A stretch of 6,823 bases of DNA from Nitrososphaeraceae archaeon (lineage in GTDB: Archaea; Thermoproteota; Nitrososphaeria; Nitrososphaerales; Nitrososphaeraceae), in NCBI GenBank assembly GCA_025449515.1, contig JANWJI010000123.1, positions 1-6,823 on the forward strand, written 5' to 3'. This document shows positions 1-5,479 of the stretch, piece after piece. Each line of letters starts with the position of its first letter. The stretch's first letter is position 1. The notes below the pieces were generated by a model, which did not search any database, was not told the DNA's origin, and saw only the letters and a list, made by a program, of their open reading frames with translations. The position numbers and the translations under genes were made by a program.

Positions 1-1572
1 TATCTCAAGATCAATTTCAAACACAGTCCCTTCCTGCATCTGTGTTACTTTAAATTTCAAGTTCTTGGCATCTTGGGAAAATTCTACGTCTAGCTCAGGA
101 TGACCTGCTCCATATATCCACTGATCAAAGAATTGTTCCAAACTCTTACCCGAAACATCTTCAAGAATTTTTCGCAAATCATCTGTTTCGGCAGTTTTAG
201 TTCCGTAAGTATCTACGTATTTCTCTAAACTCTTCTTAAAGAAGTCATCCCCAACATAATTTCTGAGCATATGTAAAATGCATCCACCTTTCTTGTATGA
301 GTGTGAATCAAAGAGATCGTCTGGGTGTTTGTACACTTTAGTTACAATAGCTCTCTTGTATAGACTGTTTGCTTCATCTAAATAGGCATCAGCCATCTGT
401 ACCATATAGTTTTGAAACTCATCTTTGCCTCTACTGGCTTCGCAGTATAAGGCTTCAAAATATGTTGCAAAACCCTCATTTAGCCAAATGTGTGGCCAAT
501 CCTTACAGGTAACCAGATCTCCAAACCATTGATGAGCTAGCTCATGCGAAATGACATCATCACTGGAATAATCAAGTGAAGCTCTCTTATCATATAATAT
601 ATTTCGTGTCAGAGTAGTACAACTGGTGTTTTCCATTCCACCCAATTCAAAACCCTCTACTGCAACCTGTGAGTACTTGTTATAAGGATAGTTTGTATTG
701 AAATATTCCTCAAAGCACTTGATCATCCTTGGAGTATTTTGAAAGTTCCGTATGCCATACTCCTCATCAAAATCTACTGGCCAAAAATACGATAACTTAA
801 TTTTCCTTTCGCTCCTGCTACTCTTATATTCTTCATCTTTTCGGCCAAAATTACCTATTACAACTGATGTGAGGTACGCTGGGTTGGGAATTGATTCTTC
901 CCAAATATGTCTTGTTAGTTTTTTGCCGACAGTAATGTCCTCTCCTTTTTCCACTATGCTTTTTGCCTTTTCTATTCCATTGGAAATAACTACAAAGTTT
1001 TCCGGAACCACGACCTCAACTTCCCTAGAATATTTAACCTGGGGTTGATCAATACATGGGAACCAATACTTTGACTCGACTGATTCGCCTTGTGTCCAGG
1101 CCTGTAGGTTCTTTTTTCGATGAAATTCGTCATATTCAACAAAATGAAAGCCGCTTCTTGGTTTTGTGATGACTAGATTATTATTCACATATCGGTAGCC
1201 AGCAGAATATTTGATTGTCAGATTTAAGCTATCACCTTCTGCCAATCTCTTTGCAAACTTAACAATTAATTTATCATTATTTGTACTAAAATCTAATTGG
1301 TTGATATTGTTAACATTTTTGTTATTATCGATAGAAGGATAAGAAGAAACCACTTTATCAATTTTCATATCTGCTATATCAAGTTCCAGTTCACCAATCT
1401 CGCGTCTTGCCGTAATTTGCAAGACCTCTTCACAATCAGTAAGAGTCTTTGATTCAAAGTCAGGCTTTAGTTTAATCACCATATATTTGATATCAAATGG
1501 CAATAACGACAAATGATGAGTAGTGCTACCAGGAAAAGCGAACACTTTAGTTGATTTATGGTATGTTTGCAT
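1..1572 (-). CDS. M1 family zinc aminopeptidase (tricorn-interacting factor F2/F3 type), C-terminus cut off by window edge
   Basis: This gene encodes a gluzincin aminopeptidase that removes N-terminal residues from peptides, probably finishing proteasome or tricorn products in the cytosol. My translation gives 524 codons from ATG 1572 to the edge without a stop. Residues 311-315 read GGMEN, the substrate N-terminus binding motif (GAMEN in most relatives). HELAH at 343-347 followed by E366 is the HEXXH-x18-E zinc site, with H343, H347 and E366 as ligands and E344 catalytic. Y426, in SYKKGG, fits the transition-state tyrosine. The N-terminal beta domain and the thermolysin-like domain are present. 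The C-terminal helical domain, normally another 250-330 residues, lies outside. The start is supported by an in-frame TAG at 1591-1593 and a TATA box 35 nt upstream. No signal peptide is visible. The family is secure; the subtype and substrate are inferred. Confidence 0.96.
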   Translation of the reverse strand, partial: MQTYHKSTKVFAFPGSTTHHLSLLPFDIKYMVIKLKPDFESKTLTDCEEVLQITARREIGELELDIADMKIDKVVSSYPSIDNNKNVNNINQLDFSTNNDKLIVKFAKRLAEGDSLNLTIKYSAGYRYVNNNLVITKPRSGFHFVEYDEFHRKKNLQAWTQGESVESKYWFPCIDQPQVKYSREVEVVVPENFVVISNGIEKAKSIVEKGEDITVGKKLTRHIWEESIPNPAYLTSVVIGNFGRKDEEYKSSRSERKIKLSYFWPVDFDEEYGIRNFQNTPRMIKCFEEYFNTNYPYNKYSQVAVEGFELGGMENTSCTTLTRNILYDKRASLDYSSDDVISHELAHQWFGDLVTCKDWPHIWLNEGFATYFEALYCEASRGKDEFQNYMVQMADAYLDEANSLYKRAIVTKVYKHPDDLFDSHSYKKGGCILHMLRNYVGDDFFKKSLEKYVDTYGTKTAETDDLRKILEDVSGKSLEQFFDQWIYGAGHPELDVEFSQDAKNLKFKVTQMQEGTVFEIDLEI

Positions 1573-1602
1573 GCATGATCTAATCGAATGCTACTATTTG
1601 GC

Positions 1603-1612
1603 ATTATAAATA
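1603..1612 (-). promoter_or_regulatory. TATA box of the M1 aminopeptidase gene
   Basis: On the minus strand this reads TATTTATAAT, a near-ideal archaeal TATA box. Its centre lies about 35 nt upstream of the ATG at 1572, so transcription should start near 1582 and leave a leader of about 10 nt. It overlaps the possible start (ATG 1612) of the divergent small ORF. Confidence 0.7.
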
Positions 1613-1770
1613 TGTCGTCATTAGCTGAACTGGAGGAACAGACGCATTATATTTTGAAAGGTAAAGGTTCGTTATTATCATTTACTGATCTAATGAAACA
1701 GTGGTACGATAAAGATACACTGATATCAAATTATTATTTAGCTTCAACTCTGCCACAAAACATAAATTGA
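1612..1770 (+). CDS. Hypothetical small protein, 52 residues
   Basis: I do not recognise this frame. It encodes a soluble-looking, mixed-charge peptide that begins MSSLAELEEQTHYILKGKG and ends in TLPQNIN. It has no signal peptide, membrane segment or metal-binding motif. An in-frame ATG at 1588 would add eight residues, but that start would run back almost to the divergent aminopeptidase start. There is no clear plus-strand TATA box. The TGA stop at 1768-1770 is followed, in the same frame and 33 nt later, by the ORF at 1804-1938. The two may be neighbours in one transcript or pieces of one broken gene. The composition looks protein-like rather than random, but a chance ORF is possible. Confidence 0.4.
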   Translation: MSSLAELEEQTHYILKGKGSLLSFTDLMKQWYDKDTLISNYYLASTLPQNIN

Positions 1771-1803
1771 AACTTTGTCCAATTTTGCGAAATCAAGTAA
1801 AAA

Positions 1804-1938
1804 ATGGCTACATTTAACTCGTCTGACAGCACCTCAGAAGTGATAGTTGGGCAGGCTAATGATAAAAAGAAAAAAGTGGATTCGTTTGGCTTGGTAGTTA
1901 TCCTGTTTTCATTCCTCCGATACATATGTCATATTTAG
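1804..1938 (+). CDS. Hypothetical small membrane protein, 44 residues
   Basis: The translation starts MATFNSSDSTSEVIVGQ, continues with the basic stretch NDKKKKVDSFG, and ends in a hydrophobic segment (LVVILFSFLRYICHI). That layout suits a cytosolic N-terminus with a short C-terminal membrane anchor, although the hydrophobic stretch is only about 12-15 residues. The frame is the same as that of the ORF ending at 1770, separated by TGA, nine codons and TAA. Its last 41 nt overlap the 3' end of the convergent exported-protein gene. The A-rich KKKK codons coincide with the T-run that may terminate that gene. No family is recognised. It could be a decayed extension of the preceding frame or a chance ORF. 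Confidence 0.35.
   Translation: MATFNSSDSTSEVIVGQANDKKKKVDSFGLVVILFSFLRYICHI
1864..1875 (-). terminator. T-rich terminator of the 1898-2083 gene
   Basis: On the minus strand this is TTTTTTCTTTTT, about 22 nt past the TAA of the exported-protein gene. Intrinsic termination in archaea usually needs only U-rich RNA without a hairpin, so this is a good candidate. Confidence 0.5.
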
Positions 1939-2083
1939 TAGTATTTTGAGGGAGATATTTATCTGCGCATGCCTGCCGCTGTTGAAGAGTGGCTGCATAG
2001 GCGTTAGTATATGATAGGCTTCCAACGAGAATTGTTGCGATTGCTCCTATGGCCAGCAGTGTTAAAAGCATATTTTTGTTCAT
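1898..2083 (-). CDS. Small exported protein with two cysteines
   Basis: This encodes 61 residues. A basic start (MNKN), a hydrophobic core at about residues 5-22 and an AYA-A cleavage site near 30/31 form a Sec-type signal peptide. The mature part is only about 31 residues: ATLQQRQACA, DKYLPQNTTK, YDICIGGMKTG. C39 and C54 could form a disulfide outside the membrane, and NTT is a possible N-glycosylation sequon. It has the signal-plus-short-Cys layout of the two other exported microproteins in this window but not their CGN motif, so I do not place it in the same family. Its own TATA box and terminator support real expression. The function is unknown; secreted, wall-associated or membrane-retained are all possible. 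Confidence 0.65.
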   Translation of the reverse strand: MNKNMLLTLLAIGAIATILVGSLSYTNAYAATLQQRQACADKYLPQNTTKYDICIGGMKTG

Positions 2084-2106
2084 TTGGTTATATTAGAATT
2101 TTATAA

Positions 2107-2116
2107 TAATATATAG
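2107..2116 (-). promoter_or_regulatory. TATA box of the 1898-2083 gene
   Basis: The minus-strand reading is CTATATATTA, centred 28 nt upstream of the ATG at 2083. That spacing predicts a leaderless or nearly leaderless mRNA, consistent with the absence of a ribosome-binding site before the ATG. The surrounding DNA is very AT-rich, so the exact box is uncertain by a few bases. Confidence 0.5.
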
Positions 2117-2134
2117 TAATGTAAATCGGTGTTC

Positions 2135-2147
2135 ATCCTACTAGGAT
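2135..2147. promoter_or_regulatory. 13-bp palindrome, possible operator
   Basis: ATCCTA-C-TAGGAT is a perfect two-fold symmetric site about 20 bp upstream of the TATA box of the 2083 gene. That is a typical position for a dimeric activator in archaea. An imperfect hairpin (2150-2167, 7 bp with one bulged base) lies right next to it. No regulator is identified. Confidence 0.3.
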
Positions 2148-2204
2148 TTGGACTATCCAATAGTTCCCTTTAGCTGGATTGAAGAATTGATTCATGATTA
2201 TTGA

Positions 2205-2447
2205 TTAGAATTAGAAAAAATAAAACGACAGAATTGGACGATTATTCTAAATTCAATCTCCAACGAACCAAAATTTCGACAAATATTGTCATTAAATGTA
2301 TGTGTTAATAGTTTCGATCCTCTGGAAGATCAAGAAGCTTCATTACCAGCTCGAGAATGGATTACCAATTATCGATTTGGATTTTGATATGGAAAAGGCC
2401 TTGGTTCGGCCTATAGATATCAGAGTCAGTTACATACGTGGAGATAC
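2205..2447 (+). pseudogene. Possible decayed coding sequence, unrecognised
   Basis: After an in-frame TGA at 2202-2204 the frame stays open for 60 codons. It gives protein-like text such as KIKRQNWTIILNSISNEPKF and ASLPAREWITNYRFGF. It meets TGA at 2385-2387 and then resumes with YGKGLGSAYRYQSQLHTWRY before TAA at 2448-2450. No ATG, GTG or acceptable start codon is found in the right place. The three-tryptophan, charged composition is unlike random AT-rich DNA, which suggests a gene remnant that lost its start and gained a stop. No family is recognised, and chance remains quite possible. Confidence 0.25.
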
Positions 2448-2503
2448 TAATGGATAGACGGATCGGCCTATCAAACGCCATTTTCTTTTTTTAGACCCTT
2501 CGG

Positions 2504-2518
2504 TTTTTATATAAATAT
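2504..2518 (+). promoter_or_regulatory. Strong plus-strand TATA element without an obvious gene
   Basis: TTTTTATATAAATAT is an excellent archaeal TATA box. Transcription would begin around 2536-2540, at the base of a 7-bp hairpin (ATATTGC, loop TGAG, GCAATAT, at 2524-2541). The only ATG frame soon after encodes 14 residues (about 2599-2643). A non-coding transcript ending near 2683 is the simplest reading. Confidence 0.45.
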
Positions 2519-2650
2519 ATAGCATATTGCTGAGGCAATATTCGCAAATCCATATTTCCGTCGTCGAACCTCCGTCTATCTGACTATACGACTTATAATG
2601 AATACTAAACCATCATTTTTCCTGCTGATAATAGGGTGCTGAAGACTAAT

Positions 2651-2683
2651 GCAAGGGTCAATCCTTGCTCCAGATCTTTTTTT
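2651..2683 (+). terminator. Hairpin plus T-run, possible terminator
   Basis: GCAAGG at 2651-2656 pairs with CCTTGC at 2663-2668 across a six-base loop. Seven T residues follow at 2677-2683. This suits a terminator for a transcript from the TATA element at 2504-2518, giving an RNA of roughly 145 nt. Confidence 0.4.
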
Positions 2684-2748
2684 AGTTAAATTTCTAAAAA
2701 ATACAGATCAGTTACCAACATATCTACTCATTCTTCAGGAAAATGAAT

Positions 2749-2793
2749 CTGATTTATCAAAGGGCAATAATGTTCTTAATTGAGATAAATCAG
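2749..2793. repeat. 10-bp inverted repeat before the exported-protein gene
   Basis: CTGATTTATC at 2749-2758 is the exact reverse complement of GATAAATCAG at 2784-2793, with a 25-base spacer. The right arm lies 20-29 nt before ATG 2813, where its TATA box would be expected, and ends one base before the alternative ATG 2795. It could be a paired operator able to block TBP binding, or part of a 5' structure if transcription starts further upstream. Confidence 0.45.
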
Positions 2794-2812
2794 TATGACA
2801 CATATAGTATTC

Positions 2813-3052
2813 ATGAATCATCATGAAAGTATAAAAAAAGAGGTTGTTCTGGCTGCAACACTTCTAATAATTGGGGCAGCCGTAACAATGACTATAATTG
2901 GTAACAATGTATTTGCAAAGAATACACAAGCAGCATCACCAGAAAATCCCTGCGGAAACAAGCCGTTAGCGCTAAATATAAAGTGCGAGAATATAGTATC
3001 CCAGACTGATGGAAGCGACAACGCTGTAAATGCGTCAGGCCGGCAACGATAA
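2813..3052 (+). CDS. Small exported CGN-motif protein, probably frameshifted near its C-terminus
   Basis: Starting at ATG 2813 this encodes 79 residues; an upstream in-frame ATG at 2795 would add MTHIVF. I prefer 2813 because it gives a compact signal peptide and places the AT-rich GATAAAT 26 nt upstream. The signal peptide covers residues 1-35 (basic start, long hydrophobic core, ending VFA-K). The mature part carries the block CGNKPLALNIKCENIVSQTD followed by GSDNAVNASG, which matches the exported protein at 4957-5211 at 17 of 30 positions without gaps, including both cysteines. The frame then ends in RQR and TAA. In the +1 frame from 3042 the DNA continues as a membrane helix, so an extra C in GGCCGGC (3038-3044) may have truncated this copy. 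The role is unknown; a surface or structural microprotein is plausible. Confidence 0.7.
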   Translation: MNHHESIKKEVVLAATLLIIGAAVTMTIIGNNVFAKNTQAASPENPCGNKPLALNIKCENIVSQTDGSDNAVNASGRQR

Positions 3053-3125
3053 TCCGCTTTACAATTGGATTGCCCTTCTCTATTTAATTTCTCTATTTGT
3101 CATCATATTGAGCGCCATAATATAG
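3030..3125 (+). CDS. Membrane-helix tail in the +1 frame: frameshifted end of the preceding gene or an overlapping microprotein
   Basis: This frame is open from ATG 3030 to TAG 3123-3125 and encodes 31 residues. It starts MRQAGNDNPLYNW and continues into the strongly hydrophobic IALLYLISLFVIILSAII, a textbook membrane helix. It overlaps the end of the exported-protein frame by 23 nt. Removing one C from GGCCGGC at 3038-3044 would join the two frames as NASG-GNDNPLYNW plus helix, giving a surface protein anchored by its C-terminus. Alternatives are programmed frameshifting, a separate small membrane protein starting at 3030, or a sequencing error. The hydrophobicity is clear; the relation to the upstream gene is inferred. 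Confidence 0.5.
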   Translation: MRQAGNDNPLYNWIALLYLISLFVIILSAII

Positions 3126-3230
3126 TATGTAATAGTAAAATTATTTACGTCATTATTTTTCACTGATTGTATGTGGATAGAAATTGTTGTATTTCATCAT
3201 TTTTTCCTTTTAACTTACGAAAGAGAAGGG

Positions 3231-3467
3231 TTATGAACAATTGTCGGGTCGTAGGTTCAACGGTCTGCTAGAAAATAGAGTTATTTCTCGTTCTCGACTG
3301 TTGCTAGTGACTACGATCTTCTTAAGGTCTCTGAATGTCATCGCTATTATTAGATTTCCCATCAACAGTATAGATGTCATCAGAATTAGCGTATTCTCTT
3401 CTTGTTGACCCTGTAACCGAAGATACGACACTAATGCATATATATCACAAAGAGGATGCCTCACCAC
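3231..3467 (-). CDS. Doubtful hypothetical ORF with one hydrophobic segment
   Basis: The frame spans 78 codons from a GTG start. It contains one hydrophobic stretch around residues 27-43 (TLILMTSILLMGNLIIAMTF), flanked by charged residues (QQEEN before, RDLKK after), which could be a membrane helix. Against it: there is no ATG near the beginning, no good TATA box upstream on this strand, and no recognisable family. An internal ATG at residue 30 is another possible start. I list it because nothing else explains the stretch and the hydrophobic block is not simply low-complexity. It may well be a chance ORF. Confidence 0.22.
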   Translation of the reverse strand: MVRHPLCDIYALVSYLRLQGQQEENTLILMTSILLMGNLIIAMTFRDLKKIVVTSNSREREITLFSSRPLNLRPDNCS

Positions 3468-3540
3468 CGGAAAAATGCTAGGGAAGCACTCACATACTAC
3501 TGTTGGATCCGTAATTACTAAATTGCATTTGTTCTGACCG

Positions 3541-3630
3541 ATGGAATTTCATAAAATTAAAATGCTACTGATAATTATACCATTACAATTTTTTTGTCAA
3601 GATCTTTTTATGAAGCTAAATTACAAGTAA
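3541..3630 (+). CDS. Possible 29-residue leader peptide upstream of corA
   Basis: ATG 3541 opens a frame that ends with TAA at 3628-3630, only 7 nt before the corA TTG start. The product begins MEFHKIKMLLIIIPLQFFCQ and is hydrophobic with a basic end (MKLNYK). The position, tight spacing and the weak TTG start of corA suggest translational coupling or a magnesium-responsive leader, as known for some bacterial Mg transport genes. That comparison is only an analogy. The corA TATA box lies inside this ORF, so corA may instead have its own short transcript and this ORF may be chance. Confidence 0.28.
   Translation: MEFHKIKMLLIIIPLQFFCQDLFMKLNYK
3605..3613 (+). promoter_or_regulatory. Candidate TATA box of corA
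   Basis: TTTTTATGA is centred about 29 nt upstream of the TTG at 3638. That spacing would give a leader of only a few bases and fits the lack of a ribosome-binding site. Confidence 0.4.
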
Positions 3631-3637
3631 AGAATGA

Positions 3638-4780
3638 TTGACAATATCTGCCTATGTTATAGGAAAACATGCTCTTAAACAGGTCGATATTTCAGAGCCT
3701 CTTTCAGTTAGAAAAGAGATGAGGGAACATCCAGAAGATTCATTATGGATTCACGCTGATGATCGTGGTGACATTTTTCGTTTACAAGACGTTTTTGGTT
3801 TACATCCATTAGCAATAGAGGCTATAATTCACACACATCAACCTTCCAAAGTAGAAGAATATGACTCATATTTGTTTACAATTATGGACGGTGTAAGATA
3901 TGAAAAAGAAGATGTGAGTGGAGGCAGAAAAGGAGAAAAGAATGAGGATGTAAGCAGAAGATCTAGCGATCATAAATATTCCGATAATGACCTTGAAGAA
4001 GATGATTTGTATATCTTTTTGGAACAGAGATGGATAATTACCATCAATTTCAATAGTCGACAGCTTGAAAGCAATATTAAACAAAGAATAAGTAGAAGTT
4101 TGACACCATCCCAAAGACCTAAATCAGTACCATTATCAGAACAACAGCACCAATCACAAGAACAGTCATCAATTAGCCAGAGAAATGTGGACAGAAGCTA
4201 TAACAGAGCAATGTGTGAAATGGTGTACCGCTTTGCAATAGAAGAAGTTATTTCAAGTTACTATCCCATATTGAGTAACATTAATGTTAAATTGGAACAA
4301 ATTGAAGATCAAGTAATACTTCATCAGCCCACACAGTCGCAACTCTCAGACACGCTTTTAATTAGGAGAAAACTCGCTTTCTTGGAAAATACCCTAGCAA
4401 TGATAACAGCTGCATTTACGGATCTTATCAATGGAGTTGTACAGAAGGATCTTAGCAGGGATTCCCTGAGACACATTCGCTCGTTAAATGACAGAGTGAC
4501 ATATTTAAAAAATAGCGTGGAGAATATGTACCAGAGAGTTATCAACTTGCGTGAAGCTTATAATTCTTCTTTGAATGCAGACCTGAATGAAACCATTAGA
4601 ACACTCACAGTGATCGCTACAATAATTCTTCCTCTTACCTTGATAACTGGGATATATGGCATGAATTTTGACGTTATGCCAGAGCTTCATTCACCTTTCG
4701 GGTATTACTACTCTCTATTGCTAATGGGAGCAGTAGCAGGAGGTATGGTCATCTATTTTAAGAAGAAAAAATGGATTTAA
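3638..4780 (+). CDS. corA: CorA-type magnesium/divalent cation channel
   Basis: This 380-residue protein is a CorA family channel, normally a homopentamer in the cell membrane that lets Mg2+ (sometimes Co2+ or Ni2+) enter. Residues 1-90 and 120-145 form the cytosolic alpha/beta domain. A long helical stalk follows (about 195-315). TM1 lies near 320-340 and ends in the GMN selectivity motif (G341-N343, in GIYGMNF). MPEL in the outer loop, TM2 (about 355-374) and a basic KKKKWI tail follow. Two polar insertions interrupt the cytosolic domain: charged residues about 90-118 and a Q/S-rich stretch about 158-185. They make it somewhat longer than typical CorA proteins (about 315-350). The start is TTG 3638, directly after an in-frame TGA (3635-3637). 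The next in-frame ATG would remove 27 conserved-domain residues. Confidence 0.95.
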   Translation: MTISAYVIGKHALKQVDISEPLSVRKEMREHPEDSLWIHADDRGDIFRLQDVFGLHPLAIEAIIHTHQPSKVEEYDSYLFTIMDGVRYEKEDVSGGRKGEKNEDVSRRSSDHKYSDNDLEEDDLYIFLEQRWIITINFNSRQLESNIKQRISRSLTPSQRPKSVPLSEQQHQSQEQSSISQRNVDRSYNRAMCEMVYRFAIEEVISSYYPILSNINVKLEQIEDQVILHQPTQSQLSDTLLIRRKLAFLENTLAMITAAFTDLINGVVQKDLSRDSLRHIRSLNDRVTYLKNSVENMYQRVINLREAYNSSLNADLNETIRTLTVIATIILPLTLITGIYGMNFDVMPELHSPFGYYYSLLLMGAVAGGMVIYFKKKKWI

Positions 4781-4865
4781 TGTTCTGTTCGTTGTTGATC
4801 CAGAAACTGGACGAAGAATGAATTTGGCGACTCGGTGTTCAGATACTGATTCAAAAAATGTATAA
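4737..4865 (+). other. Protein-like +1 frame overlapping the corA 3' end, possible coding relic
   Basis: After TAG at 4734-4736 the +1 frame is open to TAA at 4863-4865. Beyond the corA stop it reads NVLFVVDPETGRR and MNLATRCSDTDSKNV, which looks like real protein. It has no start codon before an ATG at 4818, so an intact gene is unlikely. It could be the tail of a lost gene or an older C-terminal extension. The KKKKWI end of CorA is normal for the family, so a frameshift in corA is not needed to explain it. No family is recognised. Confidence 0.2.
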
Positions 4866-4956
4866 AGGTAATGATAATACCAGCTCTATCTTACTTCAAC
4901 TATCATCATTTTTGCTACTTCTGTGACTATAGGAAAATCGTTGTGGGCCATTACTA

Positions 4957-5211
4957 TTAGCCTATCACATTGACAGCGTTACCATCGCCACGGATTTGGC
5001 TGGCCAAATTCTGGCAATCGATATTCATTGCCAAATTTCCATTACCACAAAAGTTGGTTTGAGCAATTGTTTGACTTTGTCTGTTGCCATTACCACCACG
5101 ATATTTTTTCTTACACTTGGCTAATGCATCTTGACTGACTGCCGCTGCAGTTATTAATATACTTGTGATTGCTGCGATTGCAATGATAGTTAATATCGTT
5201 TGATTTTTCAT
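4957..5211 (-). CDS. Small exported CGN-motif protein
   Basis: This encodes 84 residues. Residues 1-31 form a Sec signal peptide (MKNQ, hydrophobic core, ending DALA-K). The mature protein starts with a basic patch (KCKKKYRGG) and an N/Q-rich stretch (NGNRQSQTIAQTN). It then has the block CGNGNLAMNIDCQNLASQIR followed by GDGNAVNVIG. That block matches the protein at 2813-3052 at 17 of 30 positions, with C55 and C66 conserved; C33 is extra. It ends in three consecutive in-frame stops (TAA TAG TAA). The gene is convergent with corA and has its own TATA box. The Q-x-x-G-x-x-N spacing faintly recalls curlin-type amyloid repeats, but this is not established. The function is unknown; an abundant surface or biofilm component is a guess. 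Confidence 0.75.
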   Translation of the reverse strand: MKNQTILTIIAIAAITSILITAAAVSQDALAKCKKKYRGGNGNRQSQTIAQTNFCGNGNLAMNIDCQNLASQIRGDGNAVNVIG

Positions 5212-5235
5212 CGGTACTTGTGATTATAACGTATT

Positions 5236-5244
5236 GATATATTT
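5236..5244 (-). promoter_or_regulatory. TATA box of the 4957-5211 gene
   Basis: The minus-strand sequence is AAATATATC, centred about 29 nt before the ATG at 5211. That is the expected distance for a leaderless archaeal transcript. No ribosome-binding site is visible before the ATG. Confidence 0.5.
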
Positions 5245-5479
5245 CAGTTAAGGAGTTGAACTAGCTAATTTACATATATTACTTCTATATTTTCATATGT
5301 TATGAAAGATAGTTATACAATTAGTTTGGCCATTTTTTTAGCATCGATAGATCTGAAATATCTGCTATAAAAATGGATACTAAAAAGAATGATACTTTAT
5401 ACATTTCGCGATTACTTTAAGCTTATCGCCATCCCATTTAATTACCATACTTGACGGGGGCTGCGACATTAATTAATTC

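Larger units (their letters stand above)
2084..2812. other. Long intergenic region between two small exported-protein genes
   Basis: No convincing protein gene lies here. From left to right it holds the promoter and palindrome of the minus-strand gene (2107-2147), a stretch with protein-like reading frames but no start codon (2205-2447), a 9-base direct repeat TCGGCCTAT (near 2406 and 2463), a strong plus-strand TATA element (2504-2518), a 7-bp hairpin (2524-2541), a hairpin with T-run (2651-2683), and a 10-bp inverted repeat before the next gene (2749-2793). Confidence 0.6.
3126..3637. other. Intergenic region upstream of corA
   Basis: T-runs at 3156-3160 and 3200-3211 can terminate plus-strand transcription from the exported-protein gene. 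A weak minus-strand ORF sits at 3231-3467, and a 29-codon ORF at 3541-3630 leads directly into corA. A T7 run within that ORF (3590-3596) could act as a terminator or attenuator. I see no RNA gene. Confidence 0.5.

Noticed and set aside
752..1048. 98-codon plus-strand ORF
   Set aside because: It lies fully inside the M1 aminopeptidase on the opposite strand, which has all its catalytic motifs. It is a shadow frame.
1734..1925. 63-codon minus-strand ORF beginning MYRRNENRITTKP
   Set aside because: It overlaps both the exported-protein gene end and the plus-strand small ORFs. It has no signal peptide or promoter, and its hydrophobic parts are antisense to better candidates.
2821..3021. 66-codon minus-strand ORF
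   Set aside because: It is antisense to the CGN-motif exported protein, whose paralogue supports the plus-strand frame.
2813..3125. PEFG/PGF-type sorting signal before the hydrophobic tail
   Set aside because: The residues before the helix are DNPLYNW, not a PEFG or PGF motif, and no basic cluster follows the helix.
3241..3270. tRNA T-arm-like GGTTCAAC
   Set aside because: No flanking stem pairs, and no anticodon arm or acceptor stem can be built around it.
3866..4690. Three minus-strand ORFs of 61-82 codons
   Set aside because: All lie inside corA, whose frame is confirmed by the GMN motif and two membrane helices.
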